From the NCBI GenBank assembly GCA_913063405.1, contig CAJXZB010000006.1, positions 1 through 64,000 on the forward strand: a stretch of DNA of 64,000 bases. Reading direction: 5' to 3'. The DNA is from an uncultured Ulvibacter sp. (GTDB taxonomy: Bacteria; Bacteroidota; Bacteroidia; Flavobacteriales; Flavobacteriaceae). Made by a program: the position numbers and the translations under genes. The first letter of the stretch is position 1, and each line of letters begins with the position of its first letter. Under the pieces are notes generated by a model that worked only from the letters and a program-made list of their open reading frames with translations, was not told the origin of the DNA and made no database searches. Shown in pieces: positions 1 through 10,240 of the stretch.

Positions 1-235
1 ATTTGAAACCGAAATGTTTAATCAAAAAGTAGCAGCATGACTCTTAACTAAATGTCCACTTTTTTGTTGCAAGTCCACTCTCAGAACAATCCCTTATATG
101 GGACACATTATCGTAAAATGATCGTAGAGAAAGCATGGCACCATATTTTTAATGGCAGGTCTGGGATTATTTTCTGGGTTTTATTTAACAAAAAAATTAA
201 ATAGCGACGCTTAATTTATTAAAAACATTTTAAAA

Positions 236-275
236 GAAAGCCCCAACTATATTGTATAGTTGGGGCTTTTTATAA
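236..275. terminator. Intrinsic (bidirectional) terminator hairpin
   Basis: AAAGCCCCAACTATA-ttg-TATAGTTGGGGCTTTTT just downstream of the minus-strand ORF stop at 297. Confidence 0.85.
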
Positions 276-296
276 TACTAATTACTATGGTTTGAT

Positions 297-3200
297 TTAA
301 TTGTTTACCACAATTTTTCTAACATAGTTTTGCTTATCACTTTCTAATAAAAAATAATAAACTCCTGTAGTAATACCCGATAGGTTAAATGTATAATTTG
401 AACCTTCAGAAACATTGATCTTTTTAGTAAAAATAATAGAACCAATTTGGTTAACTATGCGTACTTCAAAATCTTGCACCAATAACGAATTAATTTCTAA
501 GTTTAATTGTCCGCTATTTGGGTTTGGGTATAATACAAAGTTGATTCCATTTTCAACATCATTAACACCTAATGTCGGAGTAACTTCTATTGTTTGCGTT
601 GCAAAATTTTCGCAACCATTGCCATCTGTATACGCATAGGTAATAATATGAACTCCTATTCCTGCAATAGCAGGATCAAAGAAACCACCAGTAACACCTG
701 GTCCAGAATAAGTGCCTCCAACTGGAGTACCTCCTGTTAACTCAAATGCAGGCGTTGTATCTGTAACAGTTGCAAATGGAGTAAGGGTAACCGTTGGTAA
801 TGGATTTACCTCTATAGTTTGGGTAGCAAAATTCTCACAACTATTACCATCTGTATAAGCATAGGTAATGGTATGGATTCCAACTCCTGCTACTAAAGGA
901 TCAAAATTTCCTCCAGAGACACCAACACCAGAATAGGTTCCTCCCATAGGCTCTCCACCAGTTAATTCAAAAGCAGGCAGATCAATACAAATAGCATCAA
1001 AACCTGGTAATGTAACTGTTGGTAATTCATTAATAGTTATAGAAATAGCATTAGATACTGCTCCGGGGCCACAATCATTATTTGCAGTTACGGTAATAGT
1101 TACTGCGCCACTAAAAGCAGCATCCCAATCTACACTTGCAGATGTACCTGTTCCAGAAATAGTACCTGCAGCAGTAGGGTTAATAGTCCATTGATACGAA
1201 GTTGTATTGGCAACTACATCGGTTATATAGGTACTACTTACAGAATCTTGACAAAGCTCTTGATCTCCCGTAGGTGTGTTTGCTTGTGCAGGGACATCAA
1301 CTATATCTACAGAGACATCACTTGAGGCTGTATCTGCTCCATCATCCACAACAACCGTATAAATTGTATTAACAGTAGGTGAAACCGTAGGGTTTTCATC
1401 AGAAGAAGTAAAACCAGCTGGCACGGAAGTCCAAGAAAAAGTATAGGTTCCAGAGCCTCCATTTGGATTAGCATGTAAAGTGGTAGAAGTACCACTACAA
1501 ACTTCCGAATCATCAACAGTAGCTGTTGCATCTAAGATATTCCCTTCAACAACATGTAATGTAACAGGCACTTCAACTAAAGGATCGTCTGTCGCATTCG
1601 AGTTTACTGAAATAGTTGCAAAATAATCTCCTATTGAAAGTCCTGTTGAATCGAATGTAACATTAATGTTTTCTGTTGCACCTGGAGCTAGTGTTCCGTC
1701 TATAGTTTCTACTTGAAGCCATGAATGAATATTTAAAGAGTAATCTTCTACTTCTCCCCAAGTTGTTGTTCCACATGAACTTCCACAATCTGAACCATTA
1801 AATTTTATTCTAATTCGCATTCTTGCGGTACCTCCTAGTGCGTCAGAAGGAACCGTTATACTGTAAGTTCCGTTAGCACCATCATCGACCGTACAAACTA
1901 CTTGCTCTCCTGGATCATCAAAATCATCATCTTGATTGGCATCAATCCAAATTCCTAAATCATCGGCAGAAAAAACTTCTCCATTAGTAATGGTAATTGG
2001 ATAGGTGCTCCCTGCATCTACATCTGTAGATAAAGCAGTATAATCGCCATAAAAGGTTTGAGCACTTGAGTTATCTATGTCTCCAAATTCTACTCGGCTA
2101 ATATACTCGTCACCTCCACCTCCACTTGCTCCACAAAAAACTTGAGGATTCGTTAAGGTTGTTATAATTTGTGTGTCAATGTTATAAGTTAAATCTAGTT
2201 CTCCTGTATTTGTAATCGTTAAAACTTTAACAGACATCTCATCGGGTTGTAATGTTTCTTCAAGAAAACCTGGTGTAACACTAATGTTTGGATTACCCCA
2301 CTGTACAGATCCATTTTCTCCTGAAGATTCTCCATCATCATGCATCGCTGTTACCGTATAATTATATAATCCAAAAGTGGGTAATATATCTGTATAAAAA
2401 GGGTCGGTCGTTGTTGTTATTTGAACACCGTCTCTATAGACAATAAAAAACTGAAAGGTGGGTGCGCCAGGAAAATTCCAATTTAAATCTGTTTGCCCTG
2501 TTATATCGTTTGTTAAAACAACCGTTAAATCAGTTGGTTTTTCTCTTGTATTTGTTTCAAAAGGAGAAACAAAAGCTTGTATATATCCATTTCTGTTATC
2601 TGGCCAAACGGGATAAACAATTCCCCCTCTTGCTGAAATTCCTAAATAATCTCCCATATATCCTCCAGCTAAACCTGCTATAGGTTGCGGAGTAAAAGCA
2701 ACATCACTCACTCTAAAATCTTCCCAAGTAGTACCGCCGTCATACGAACTTGACACCCATGCTTCTACTTGTGTTGAACTTACATCTCTATCATCATAAA
2801 AAATACAGCTTAATACACCAGATTCAGGATCAGAAGTAATCCATGGAAAATATGATTCTTTTCCTGTTTGAAAATTTCCTTGGTTTACTCTTATTGGAGT
2901 TCCCCAATTAGCTCCCTCATCTGTAGATTTAATCATATATACACTTAAGTTAGTCCCTGTATTAGTTCCAGGAACTCCTACATTTGTCCAAACTATATAG
3001 ATACTTCCATCTTCAGAACCGCCACTAATATCGACTGTCATAGATGGAAAAGAATTTACACGTTGATTTTTTGAAGTAGCCGTTGTTCTAATTCCTCTAA
3101 TATTATTAATTATTCTTACTGGAGTTCCAAATGTAGCTCCTCCATCCGTAGACTTTATAAAACCTAAAGCAGTCTCATCTGAAGGCCAACTATCATAAAC

Positions 3201-4031
3201 CGCCCATGTTACATAAACTTCTCCATTAGGTCCTGTTTGAATATTTACTCCTTGATCATGGCTTCCACCACCAATAGCTGAACTTAAATTTATAGGAGCG
3301 CTATATGACAAACCATTATTTATTGAACGAGTAAAAAAGATATCATTTCCATTATTAAAATCAGTCCAAGCATCATATATATTTCCTTCATGTGGACTCG
3401 TTGGACTATTATCAATCCATAAATGATTTTTATCTAAAATAGTTCCTCCAGTTGGAGCTCCAGCTACAACACTTGTCCAAGTTACACCTTCATCATCAGA
3501 ATAGGCAACTCCTTGACCAGAATTACTATGGATAAAACCATCAAAATATCTTCCGTTAAGGCCAATAACTGCGGCTGGATCTCCGCTATTAGATCCTCCT
3601 GTTCCTTGAACACTTCCTCCCCATGATAATCCAGTATCGTCAGTTAAGAAAAAGCTAGTCCCAAAGAGAGACCCTACAGAAGTTCCATTCCAGGAAGTAG
3701 AGTTATTTGAATTAAATGCTTTCGAGTTGTCATTCGGGTTTACAAAAATGGAGGTTTCACTTTGTGTATTATCTCCTCCTGCATTTACAGGAACATCTGG
3801 TGAATCTGCATTGATTCCTCTCGCATTAATGCGAGAGCTTTTTACCACTGCTCTAGGAGGTTGTACGTCTGGCTGAACAGGAACAAGCCCTCTTTCTGCC
3901 AGGTCTTTCCAATAACCCATATTATCAATTCTAGTGTCTATTAATGGGGCATCAGATCCTTTTTCTTTTTGTGCAATCGCATCGAAAGAAAAAGCTAGGC
4001 AAATAATAAGTAATAATAGTGTTTTTTTCAT
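297..4031 (-). CDS. Secreted T9SS type A sorting-domain protein with BNR/sialidase-like repeats, GEVED domain and PKD-like/immunoglobulin-like repeats
   Basis: Signal peptide MKKTLLLLIICLAFSFDAIAQ; 'DDTGLSWGG', 'STDGGATFG', 'SYDGGTTWED' BNR motifs; 'GEVEDYSLNI'; C-terminal 'FVLYPNPNSGQLNLEI...GVYYFLLESDKQNYVRKIVVNN' T9SS tail. Confidence 0.9.
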   Translation of the reverse strand: MKKTLLLLIICLAFSFDAIAQKEKGSDAPLIDTRIDNMGYWKDLAERGLVPVQPDVQPPRAVVKSSRINARGINADSPDVPVNAGGDNTQSETSIFVNPNDNSKAFNSNNSTSWNGTSVGSLFGTSFFLTDDTGLSWGGSVQGTGGSNSGDPAAVIGLNGRYFDGFIHSNSGQGVAYSDDEGVTWTSVVAGAPTGGTILDKNHLWIDNSPTSPHEGNIYDAWTDFNNGNDIFFTRSINNGLSYSAPINLSSAIGGGSHDQGVNIQTGPNGEVYVTWAVYDSWPSDETALGFIKSTDGGATFGTPVRIINNIRGIRTTATSKNQRVNSFPSMTVDISGGSEDGSIYIVWTNVGVPGTNTGTNLSVYMIKSTDEGANWGTPIRVNQGNFQTGKESYFPWITSDPESGVLSCIFYDDRDVSSTQVEAWVSSSYDGGTTWEDFRVSDVAFTPQPIAGLAGGYMGDYLGISARGGIVYPVWPDNRNGYIQAFVSPFETNTREKPTDLTVVLTNDITGQTDLNWNFPGAPTFQFFIVYRDGVQITTTTDPFYTDILPTFGLYNYTVTAMHDDGESSGENGSVQWGNPNISVTPGFLEETLQPDEMSVKVLTITNTGELDLTYNIDTQIITTLTNPQVFCGASGGGGDEYISRVEFGDIDNSSAQTFYGDYTALSTDVDAGSTYPITITNGEVFSADDLGIWIDANQDDDFDDPGEQVVCTVDDGANGTYSITVPSDALGGTARMRIRIKFNGSDCGSSCGTTTWGEVEDYSLNIHSWLQVETIDGTLAPGATENINVTFDSTGLSIGDYFATISVNSNATDDPLVEVPVTLHVVEGNILDATATVDDSEVCSGTSTTLHANPNGGSGTYTFSWTSVPAGFTSSDENPTVSPTVNTIYTVVVDDGADTASSDVSVDIVDVPAQANTPTGDQELCQDSVSSTYITDVVANTTSYQWTINPTAAGTISGTGTSASVDWDAAFSGAVTITVTANNDCGPGAVSNAISITINELPTVTLPGFDAICIDLPAFELTGGEPMGGTYSGVGVSGGNFDPLVAGVGIHTITYAYTDGNSCENFATQTIEVNPLPTVTLTPFATVTDTTPAFELTGGTPVGGTYSGPGVTGGFFDPAIAGIGVHIITYAYTDGNGCENFATQTIEVTPTLGVNDVENGINFVLYPNPNSGQLNLEINSLLVQDFEVRIVNQIGSIIFTKKINVSEGSNYTFNLSGITTGVYYFLLESDKQNYVRKIVVNN

Positions 4032-4506
4032 AGCTGTAGGTTTTTTAATAAAATCACGTAAATATAAGAAAAAAGAATAGAATGGTCGAAATCAGCTTCT
4101 TCCTGTCTTTTAAAAAAATAAATCGTAGAAAAACGTATAAATTTGTCTTAGTAATATCGTATAGAGGATATTATAGACTACTAATGCTATGAAGTAATAT
4201 ATAGAAAAGAAAAATAAACGATGCACTGTATATAAAGTGCTTTAGCATTTTAATACATGCCAAAAAGTGTATGGGCTAGAATAATTTTGAACGACCCATT
4301 TTTATTCAAAAAGTGAAGAACAATTATTTAACAACTAAATTGCTATAGGTTGCATTGATACTAATTAATTTATTTGAAACATTAAGGATAGTATATTATT
4401 GCACAATATCTTGATAGCCAGTGTTTTAATTTACAGAAATTTTAAACTTCTCCCTTAATTATTATTTATTTTTACTTCCTTTTCGTCTAATATAGGGAGC
4501 CAGAAG

Positions 4507-4755
4507 CTAGGGAGCCTGTTTGTGAACTTTATATAAAACAAAGATGATTAAAATTAAACCGATACTAATTAATCCCGTAATAATATTCAAATGAAAATTA
4601 GAGGTCTTCGGTTGTGGAGTCTGTCGAATTCTAATCTCTTGGTATAACTTTTGACTTCTTAGCCAAGACAATACTTCATTCTCACTAACACTTCTTAATA
4701 TTCTATAAATTCCATTTATTGACTCATATTCACCATGGGCTGGTGGTATATCCAA
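4507..4755 (-). CDS. Short orphan ORF with one C-terminal TM segment, possible gene fragment
   Basis: ORF track; hydrophobic 'LNIITGLISIGLILIIFVLYKV'; no family recognised. Confidence 0.35.
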   Translation of the reverse strand: MDIPPAHGEYESINGIYRILRSVSENEVLSWLRSQKLYQEIRIRQTPQPKTSNFHLNIITGLISIGLILIIFVLYKVHKQAP

Positions 4756-4823
4756 ATTAGACTTAAGTGAAACTTACCAAGACAGGATCACTGCCAACCA
4801 AAATTGTTTTTGATGTGTATTAA

Positions 4824-5363
4824 AATGGAGGTTTAAAGGATAGGGCCATTGAAGATGGTATTGTAAAATTACAAAAGGAAACAGATTCCTCGACAATTCA
4901 TCTTTCAAAAAATCTTTTGAGTTTAATGGGCATTATTAAAAAACGTAATAATAAACTAAGCCTCACTCAAAAAGGAAAGAAATTATTAGAAAATGATTCT
5001 CAACTAACGGAATTACTATTTACTACCTTTTGTCGAAAATTTAATTGGGTCTATTTTGATGGTTATGATATTGAGCAGTGGGGGCAACTTGGTTTTGGTT
5101 TTTCTCTGGTCTTGCTCAGAAAATATGGAGGCTTAAAAAGAGAAGGTAATTTTTATGCAGAAAAATATTTTAATGCATTCCCTAATCTTTTGGATTTTCA
5201 TCCTTTTTCCGAGAATATTCAAAGAAGAGCCTACCATTGCTATTTACTACGAACTTTTGAGCGATTCTTAGCCTATTTCGGATTTGTAGAATATGACAGA
5301 GCCTGGCGAGATAACCCTAGATATGTCGTCACAACAAAATTATTTAACTCCTTTTTACAGTAA
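4824..5363 (+). pseudogene. Hypothetical protein, probably 5'-truncated gene remnant
   Basis: ORF at 4917 (TTG) stays open upstream to 4824 without a convincing start (NGGLKDRAIEDGIVKLQKETDSSTIHLSKNLLSLMG...); winged-helix-like 'KNNKLSLTQKGKKLLEND' start. Confidence 0.35.
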
Positions 5364-5395
5364 TATCGTAAGCCTTCGTCGAAGGCTTACGATAT
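5363..5395. repeat. 33 bp perfect inverted repeat with 1 nt loop
   Basis: ATATCGTAAGCCTTCG-T-CGAAGGCTTACGATAT immediately after the stop of the 4917 ORF. Confidence 0.9.
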
Positions 5396-5684
5396 AGGGA
5401 GCCATGTAGCAACTAGTTTGAACCACTAAGTTTTAAAATTCGCTTTTTAAGCCCTTAGAGTTGGACAAAAAGAAAATGAGTATACTCGTTTTTGAATATT
5501 GATTAATATTTAATTTACTCTATTTCATCTATTTACGCTCTAAATACATCCCACCAACTAATCTGAATCATTACCGATCTGAACCTTTACTTTTTTTACA
5601 TATTTCATTAATAATAATTTTCCATCTTCGTTTTTCATGAATGGATTCTCCATTATTAATGAATCTTCTGTCGTTTTTAGAATT

Positions 5685-6437
5685 CTAATACCCTGTTTCT
5701 CTTTTCCATATAGCGCTACCATATTGATCAATATATTTAATAGCTGTGTTTCTTTGATGGGTTTTATCATCTACTATGGCATTCGACCTAGGAGGGATAA
5801 TCATTCTAACATTAGGGTGAGTAAGTCTAACGGAGGATTTAAAATCATACCCTCCATCAGCTAGTACTGTTTTAATCTTGTTACCTACCTGTTTGATGGT
5901 ATAAGGAAGTTGCGTACCATCGTGCCTTCTAGATGATGTGGTGGTGTTAAATATGATGTGTCGAGTAGTTACATTAATTCCCGTATGAATCTTAATAAAC
6001 TTACGAACTCTAGTAGCCTTATGTTTCTTACGCATCCATTCCTTTTCTCCACTACACTTTAATCCACTTGCATCTATAGAGAAGACTATACTTTCCTTGC
6101 GATTCCAAGGAGTAAGTTTCTTCTTTATATTTAGTGTTTTTCTTCGACGGCAAAGGGTGGTGTAATCTGGAACTTCTAGAGCAATATTTTGCTCTTCTAG
6201 CAGACTCATCATAAACCCTTGTGCTTGGCGTAGTGGTAAATAATATACATAGGAAATTATTAAAATCAATTCTATTACTGCAGCACTATAAACTTGTTTG
6301 CCTCCTCTTAAACGAGTACCTCTATAATACCAATTAATGAAAATACTCTTGTCAAACCAAAAATCAATACGCCCTCTTTGAATTAAACTCTTATTATAAG
6401 AACTACTATTGATTAGTTGAAGTTTATAGCTACGCAT
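5685..6437 (-). mobile_element. IS5-family transposase, C-terminally truncated
   Basis: DDE-type layout: 'VFSIDASGLKCSGEKEW', 'VLADGGYDFKSSVRL', 'IIPPRSNA'; ends abruptly at 'WKRETGY*' where IS5 proteins normally continue with an E-containing segment. Confidence 0.8.
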
Positions 6438-6502
6438 AAGTATAGATTTACTTCAAATCTAACTCTTCATCATTAAAAATACACTATCCGTGCAACAAGA
6501 CT

Positions 6503-6528
6503 AGCCGAGTCATTTAGTTGATTCGGCT
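6503..6528. terminator. Hairpin, possible terminator remnant
   Basis: AGCCGAGTCA-tttagt-TGATTCGGCT (one G/T pair) followed by TTTG. Confidence 0.45.
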
Positions 6529-6663
6529 TTGTACGTTTTGCCCAAAATTTTTTAAATTTTCGGCACACTTTATGTAATAGTCATCGCTGTATATAGGAGC
6601 TAGCAAGTTTTTAAGTAAAAATTGCTATGTTCGTTAAACGAATATTAATTTCAATTATACCAA

Positions 6664-7272
6664 ATGAGAAAACAAGTAACACTAATTTTAGCGATCGTTT
6701 GCACGGCCTTTGTTTATGGACAAAAGATGAAAGTGGTAGACGGGGATTTTTCCTTTTTAAAAGGACAAACACAGATCAATGTAGAATTTGACTATAGCAA
6801 TTTAAAACTCTATAAAGACAAAAGGCCTGAGACAGAATATATTAAGACACGGACTGCCGAGTTAGAGGAAAAGGGAAGGGGTAAAGGAAAAGCTTGGGCT
6901 AAGAAATGGGAAGCAGCGAAAGAACTAATCTATGCGCCGAAATTCTTAGAATTAATGAACAGATACCTTACCGAGGATTATAATATGGAGTTTGATCAAG
7001 GGCTTACGGACGCGAAGTATACGTTAATTGTGGATGCCACATGGATGTACCCAGGGTATAATGTTGTCGTAATGAGAAAACCCGCTAAACTTTCAACGAC
7101 CATGAGATTTATTGAGACAGCGAATAGAAGTAACGTTCTATTAGAGATTACTGGTAAGAACGCTCCTGGAAACAGATATGGAGGAACTTTTAGCAATGAG
7201 GATCGCTTAGGCGAAGGATATGCTAAAACTGGAAAAACCTTAGCAGGAATGATCAAGAAAAAGATCAAATAA
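6664..7272 (+). CDS. Secreted hypothetical protein
   Basis: Signal peptide MRKQVTLILAIVCTAFVYGQ; 202 aa; followed by terminator. Confidence 0.75.
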   Translation: MRKQVTLILAIVCTAFVYGQKMKVVDGDFSFLKGQTQINVEFDYSNLKLYKDKRPETEYIKTRTAELEEKGRGKGKAWAKKWEAAKELIYAPKFLELMNRYLTEDYNMEFDQGLTDAKYTLIVDATWMYPGYNVVVMRKPAKLSTTMRFIETANRSNVLLEITGKNAPGNRYGGTFSNEDRLGEGYAKTGKTLAGMIKKKIK

Positions 7273-7290
7273 GTTGAGAATAAGTTCTAA

Positions 7291-7324
7291 AAAAAGCCAT
7301 CGATTTTTAGTTGATGGCTTTTTT
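7291..7324 (+). terminator. Intrinsic terminator
   Basis: AAAAAGCCATC-gatttttagtt-GATGGCTTTTTT. Confidence 0.85.
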
Positions 7325-7414
7325 ATAGTATACTTTGATTAGACTTGATCACTTTCCATATCAATTACACGCGCCACAGTTTTTATAAGCCTGTGATGAT
7401 TTTTTACAAATGGA

Positions 7415-8584
7415 TTAGATTTGTCCCAAACATAGCCCGCTAGAACCGCACATATTTGTTTTTTTTATTTCTGGGTTCTCAGGGCGGTGGAAAAATATTT
7501 TCTGAAGATTTCCTGTATACCATTCTTTCACATAGGTTGCAAAAACATCCACTCCTTCCTTTATATATCCGGTATATTCTGTTTCCCAATCTACAGTTTC
7601 TCCCCTAAGTTCACGAGTGATGAGCTTGGCCGAAAGTAGCGCAGATTCAGTAGCAAAAGTAACACCAGATGAAAACACTGGATCTAGAAATTCTGCACTG
7701 TTTCCTGTTAAAGCAAAGCCTTTTCCGTAGAGTTTTTTAACAGATTTCGAATAGTTTTTTATTTCGACTGGTGAGAACTCGTAATCGAGATCGGCAAAAC
7801 GATCGTTGTAATGTTTCGAAAGCGTCATCATTTCCTTCAGTTTTTCTGAAGGAGTTCCTGTATATGATTCTATAAACTCACTTGGGCCTACAAATCCTAA
7901 ACTTGTAACACCACTGGAAAATGGAATTACCCATAACCAAACTTCATCTGTAACTACATCAAAGGTGATTAAAGTTCCTTCGGTACCTTGGGGTCTGTTT
8001 TTATCCACTACATGCGAAAAAATAGAAGAATGTTTTGGCATAGCCGAAGGTTTGTCAAGGTCTAATAACCTGGGAAGCACCCTTCCAAAACCGCTAGAAT
8101 CAACAATGTACTTCGCGTGAATAGTAGAAACGGTGCCGTCGATATTTCTTACGGTTGTCGTTGAAGAACCGTCTTCAGCAATTTTAACATCGATCACCTC
8201 TTTCTCAAACGCAATAGCAACACCTCTTTTTAAAAGTTCTTGGGCAAGAGCATTGTCGAAATCCGCACGTGGTACTTGCCAGGTCCAATCCCAACCTAGA
8301 GTGTGCTTTTTACTGAAGTCAAAATTACAGACAACATTATTCTTAAGAAAACGGGCTCCTCTTTTGATCTCAAAATTTTGCTCTTTTAAGCAATCTAACA
8401 ATCCAACTTCTTCAAAATGATCCATGCATCTTGGCAAAAGACTCTCTCCAATTACAAACCTTGGAAACATGTTTTTTTCAACCACTTTAATCGAAAATCC
8501 TTGATTATTTAGGTAAGAGGCTGCCACACAGCCAGATGGACCGACGCCAATTATTAGTATATCTACGTTTTCGTCCTGAGTCAT
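7415..8584 (-). CDS. NAD(P)/FAD-dependent oxidoreductase, tryptophan-halogenase-like (flexirubin cluster)
   Basis: N-terminal 'DILIIGVGPSGCVAASYL'; halogenase-type motif 'VWLWVIP' (WxWxIP); divergent from TAL operon. Confidence 0.8.
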   Translation of the reverse strand: MTQDENVDILIIGVGPSGCVAASYLNNQGFSIKVVEKNMFPRFVIGESLLPRCMDHFEEVGLLDCLKEQNFEIKRGARFLKNNVVCNFDFSKKHTLGWDWTWQVPRADFDNALAQELLKRGVAIAFEKEVIDVKIAEDGSSTTTVRNIDGTVSTIHAKYIVDSSGFGRVLPRLLDLDKPSAMPKHSSIFSHVVDKNRPQGTEGTLITFDVVTDEVWLWVIPFSSGVTSLGFVGPSEFIESYTGTPSEKLKEMMTLSKHYNDRFADLDYEFSPVEIKNYSKSVKKLYGKGFALTGNSAEFLDPVFSSGVTFATESALLSAKLITRELRGETVDWETEYTGYIKEGVDVFATYVKEWYTGNLQKIFFHRPENPEIKKTNMCGSSGLCLGQI

Positions 8585-8605
8585 TGCTTACAATAGATTG
8601 ATTTA

Positions 8606-8643
8606 TATATTTGGGATATAGATGCTTTAAATTATTAGATTTG
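8606..8643 (+). promoter_or_regulatory. Candidate Bacteroidota sigma-A promoter for the TAL-led operon
   Basis: TTG (8611-8613) - N22 - TAGATTTG (8636-8643), matching TTG/TAnnTTTG consensus. Confidence 0.5.
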
Positions 8644-8709
8644 CATTCAAATTAACTATTTTTATTTAAGGAATTGTATTAATATTCATTAAAAATTATC
8701 AGGTTTTAC

Positions 8710-10236
8710 ATGTTGACAATTACGGGAGAGTTAGGTGTTAAAGAATTTTACGATGTTATTTTTAGGGAAGAGCCTATCTTAATTCATAACAAAATTAAGG
8801 ATACAGTTCAGAAAAGTTTTGATTTTTTGAAGGGTTTTTCAGAAAACAAAATTATCTATGGGGTTAATACGGGCTTTGGTCCTATGGCCCAATATAAGAT
8901 AAAGGACTCTCAAAGAATTCAGTTACAATACAATCTAATTAGAAGTCATGCTTCGGGTACCGGAAATCCTATTCCACCTATGTATGTGCGTTCTGCGATG
9001 CTGGCACGTCTTAATACGTTGAGCCTTGGAAATTCTGGTGTTCATATATCGGTTATCGAATTGATGACATCACTGATAAACAAGAATATTATTCCGCTTA
9101 TTTATGAGCACGGTGGTGTTGGTGCCAGTGGAGATTTGGTTCAGTTGGCTCATATGGCATTGGTATTGATTGGTGAAGGTGAAGTGTTCTATAAGGGAGA
9201 ACGACGAAACACAAATGAGGTTTTCGAACTAGAAAGTTTAGAGCCAATTACTGTTGCTTTGCGCGAAGGGCTTGCCATTATGAATGGTACCTCCGTAATG
9301 ACCGGAATTGGGGTTGTGAATACGATTTATACGAGAAGGTTGTTGAACTGGATGATTTCTTGTTCTTCAGCAATCAATGAAATTGTTCAGGCCTACGACG
9401 ATCATTTGTCTGAAGACCTTAATCAAACTAAAAAACACGTTGGTCAACGCTGTATAGCAGAGGCTATGAGGAATCATTTACAAGATAGTACACTTACAAG
9501 AAAGCGCGAACATCATTTGTATAATGGTAATAACGAAGTCGTTGTTTTTGAAGAGAAAGTACAAGAGTATTATTCATTGCGTTGTGTCCCTCAAATATTG
9601 GGTCCAGTTCTAGATACCTTGAATAATGTAGAAAGAATCTTGATTGAAGAAGTGAATTCTGCGAACGATAATCCAATTGTTAACGTCGAGAAAGAGCATG
9701 TATTTCACGGAGGTAATTTTCATGGAGATTATGTATCTTTAGAGATGGACAAGCTGAAAATTGTCGTTGCTAAAATGAGTATGTTAGCAGAGCGACAGTT
9801 AAACTATCTGCTTAATTCAAAATTAAATGATATTCTTCCTCCTTTTGTAAACCTAGGGACTTTAGGGTTGAATTTCGGAATGCAAGGCGTGCAATTTACC
9901 GCCACGTCAACTACAGCAGAAAATCAGATGCTTTCTAATCCTATGTACGTACATAGCATCCCCAGTAATAATGACAATCAAGACATTGTAAGTATGGGTA
10001 CGAATGCCGCACTTATTACAAAGAAGGTAATCGAAAATGCTTACGAAGTTGTAGCTATTGAATTAATTACAATCGTTCAGGCAATTGAATACTTAAAATT
10101 ACAAGATAAGGTGTCTTCTAAAACGAAGAAGATGTTTGATGAGATTCGAAGTATCGTACCCGCCTTTACCGAAGATGTTGTTATGTATCCATATGTAAAT
10201 CAAGTAAAAGAATATATTATTAACTCAGAAGAATAG
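8710..10236 (+). CDS. tal: Tyrosine ammonia-lyase (HAL/PAL family)
   Basis: MIO motif 'GGVGASGDLVQLAHMAL'; strong resemblance from memory to the F. johnsoniae TAL ('KVIYGVNTGFGPMAQY', 'FNFGMQGVQFTATSTTAE.QMLSNPMYVHSIP'). Confidence 0.93.
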   Translation: MLTITGELGVKEFYDVIFREEPILIHNKIKDTVQKSFDFLKGFSENKIIYGVNTGFGPMAQYKIKDSQRIQLQYNLIRSHASGTGNPIPPMYVRSAMLARLNTLSLGNSGVHISVIELMTSLINKNIIPLIYEHGGVGASGDLVQLAHMALVLIGEGEVFYKGERRNTNEVFELESLEPITVALREGLAIMNGTSVMTGIGVVNTIYTRRLLNWMISCSSAINEIVQAYDDHLSEDLNQTKKHVGQRCIAEAMRNHLQDSTLTRKREHHLYNGNNEVVVFEEKVQEYYSLRCVPQILGPVLDTLNNVERILIEEVNSANDNPIVNVEKEHVFHGGNFHGDYVSLEMDKLKIVVAKMSMLAERQLNYLLNSKLNDILPPFVNLGTLGLNFGMQGVQFTATSTTAENQMLSNPMYVHSIPSNNDNQDIVSMGTNAALITKKVIENAYEVVAIELITIVQAIEYLKLQDKVSSKTKKMFDEIRSIVPAFTEDVVMYPYVNQVKEYIINSEE

Positions 10237-10240
10237 TATT

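Noticed and set aside
1-240. Possible IS3-family transposase tail (…FETEMFNQKVAA*) and a membrane protein tail remnant
   Set aside because: Only ~13 codons visible; too short to support a family call.
4200-4260. GCACTgtatataAAGTGC imperfect palindrome
   Set aside because: Short and AT-rich; no neighbouring gene to assign a function, not distinguishable from chance.
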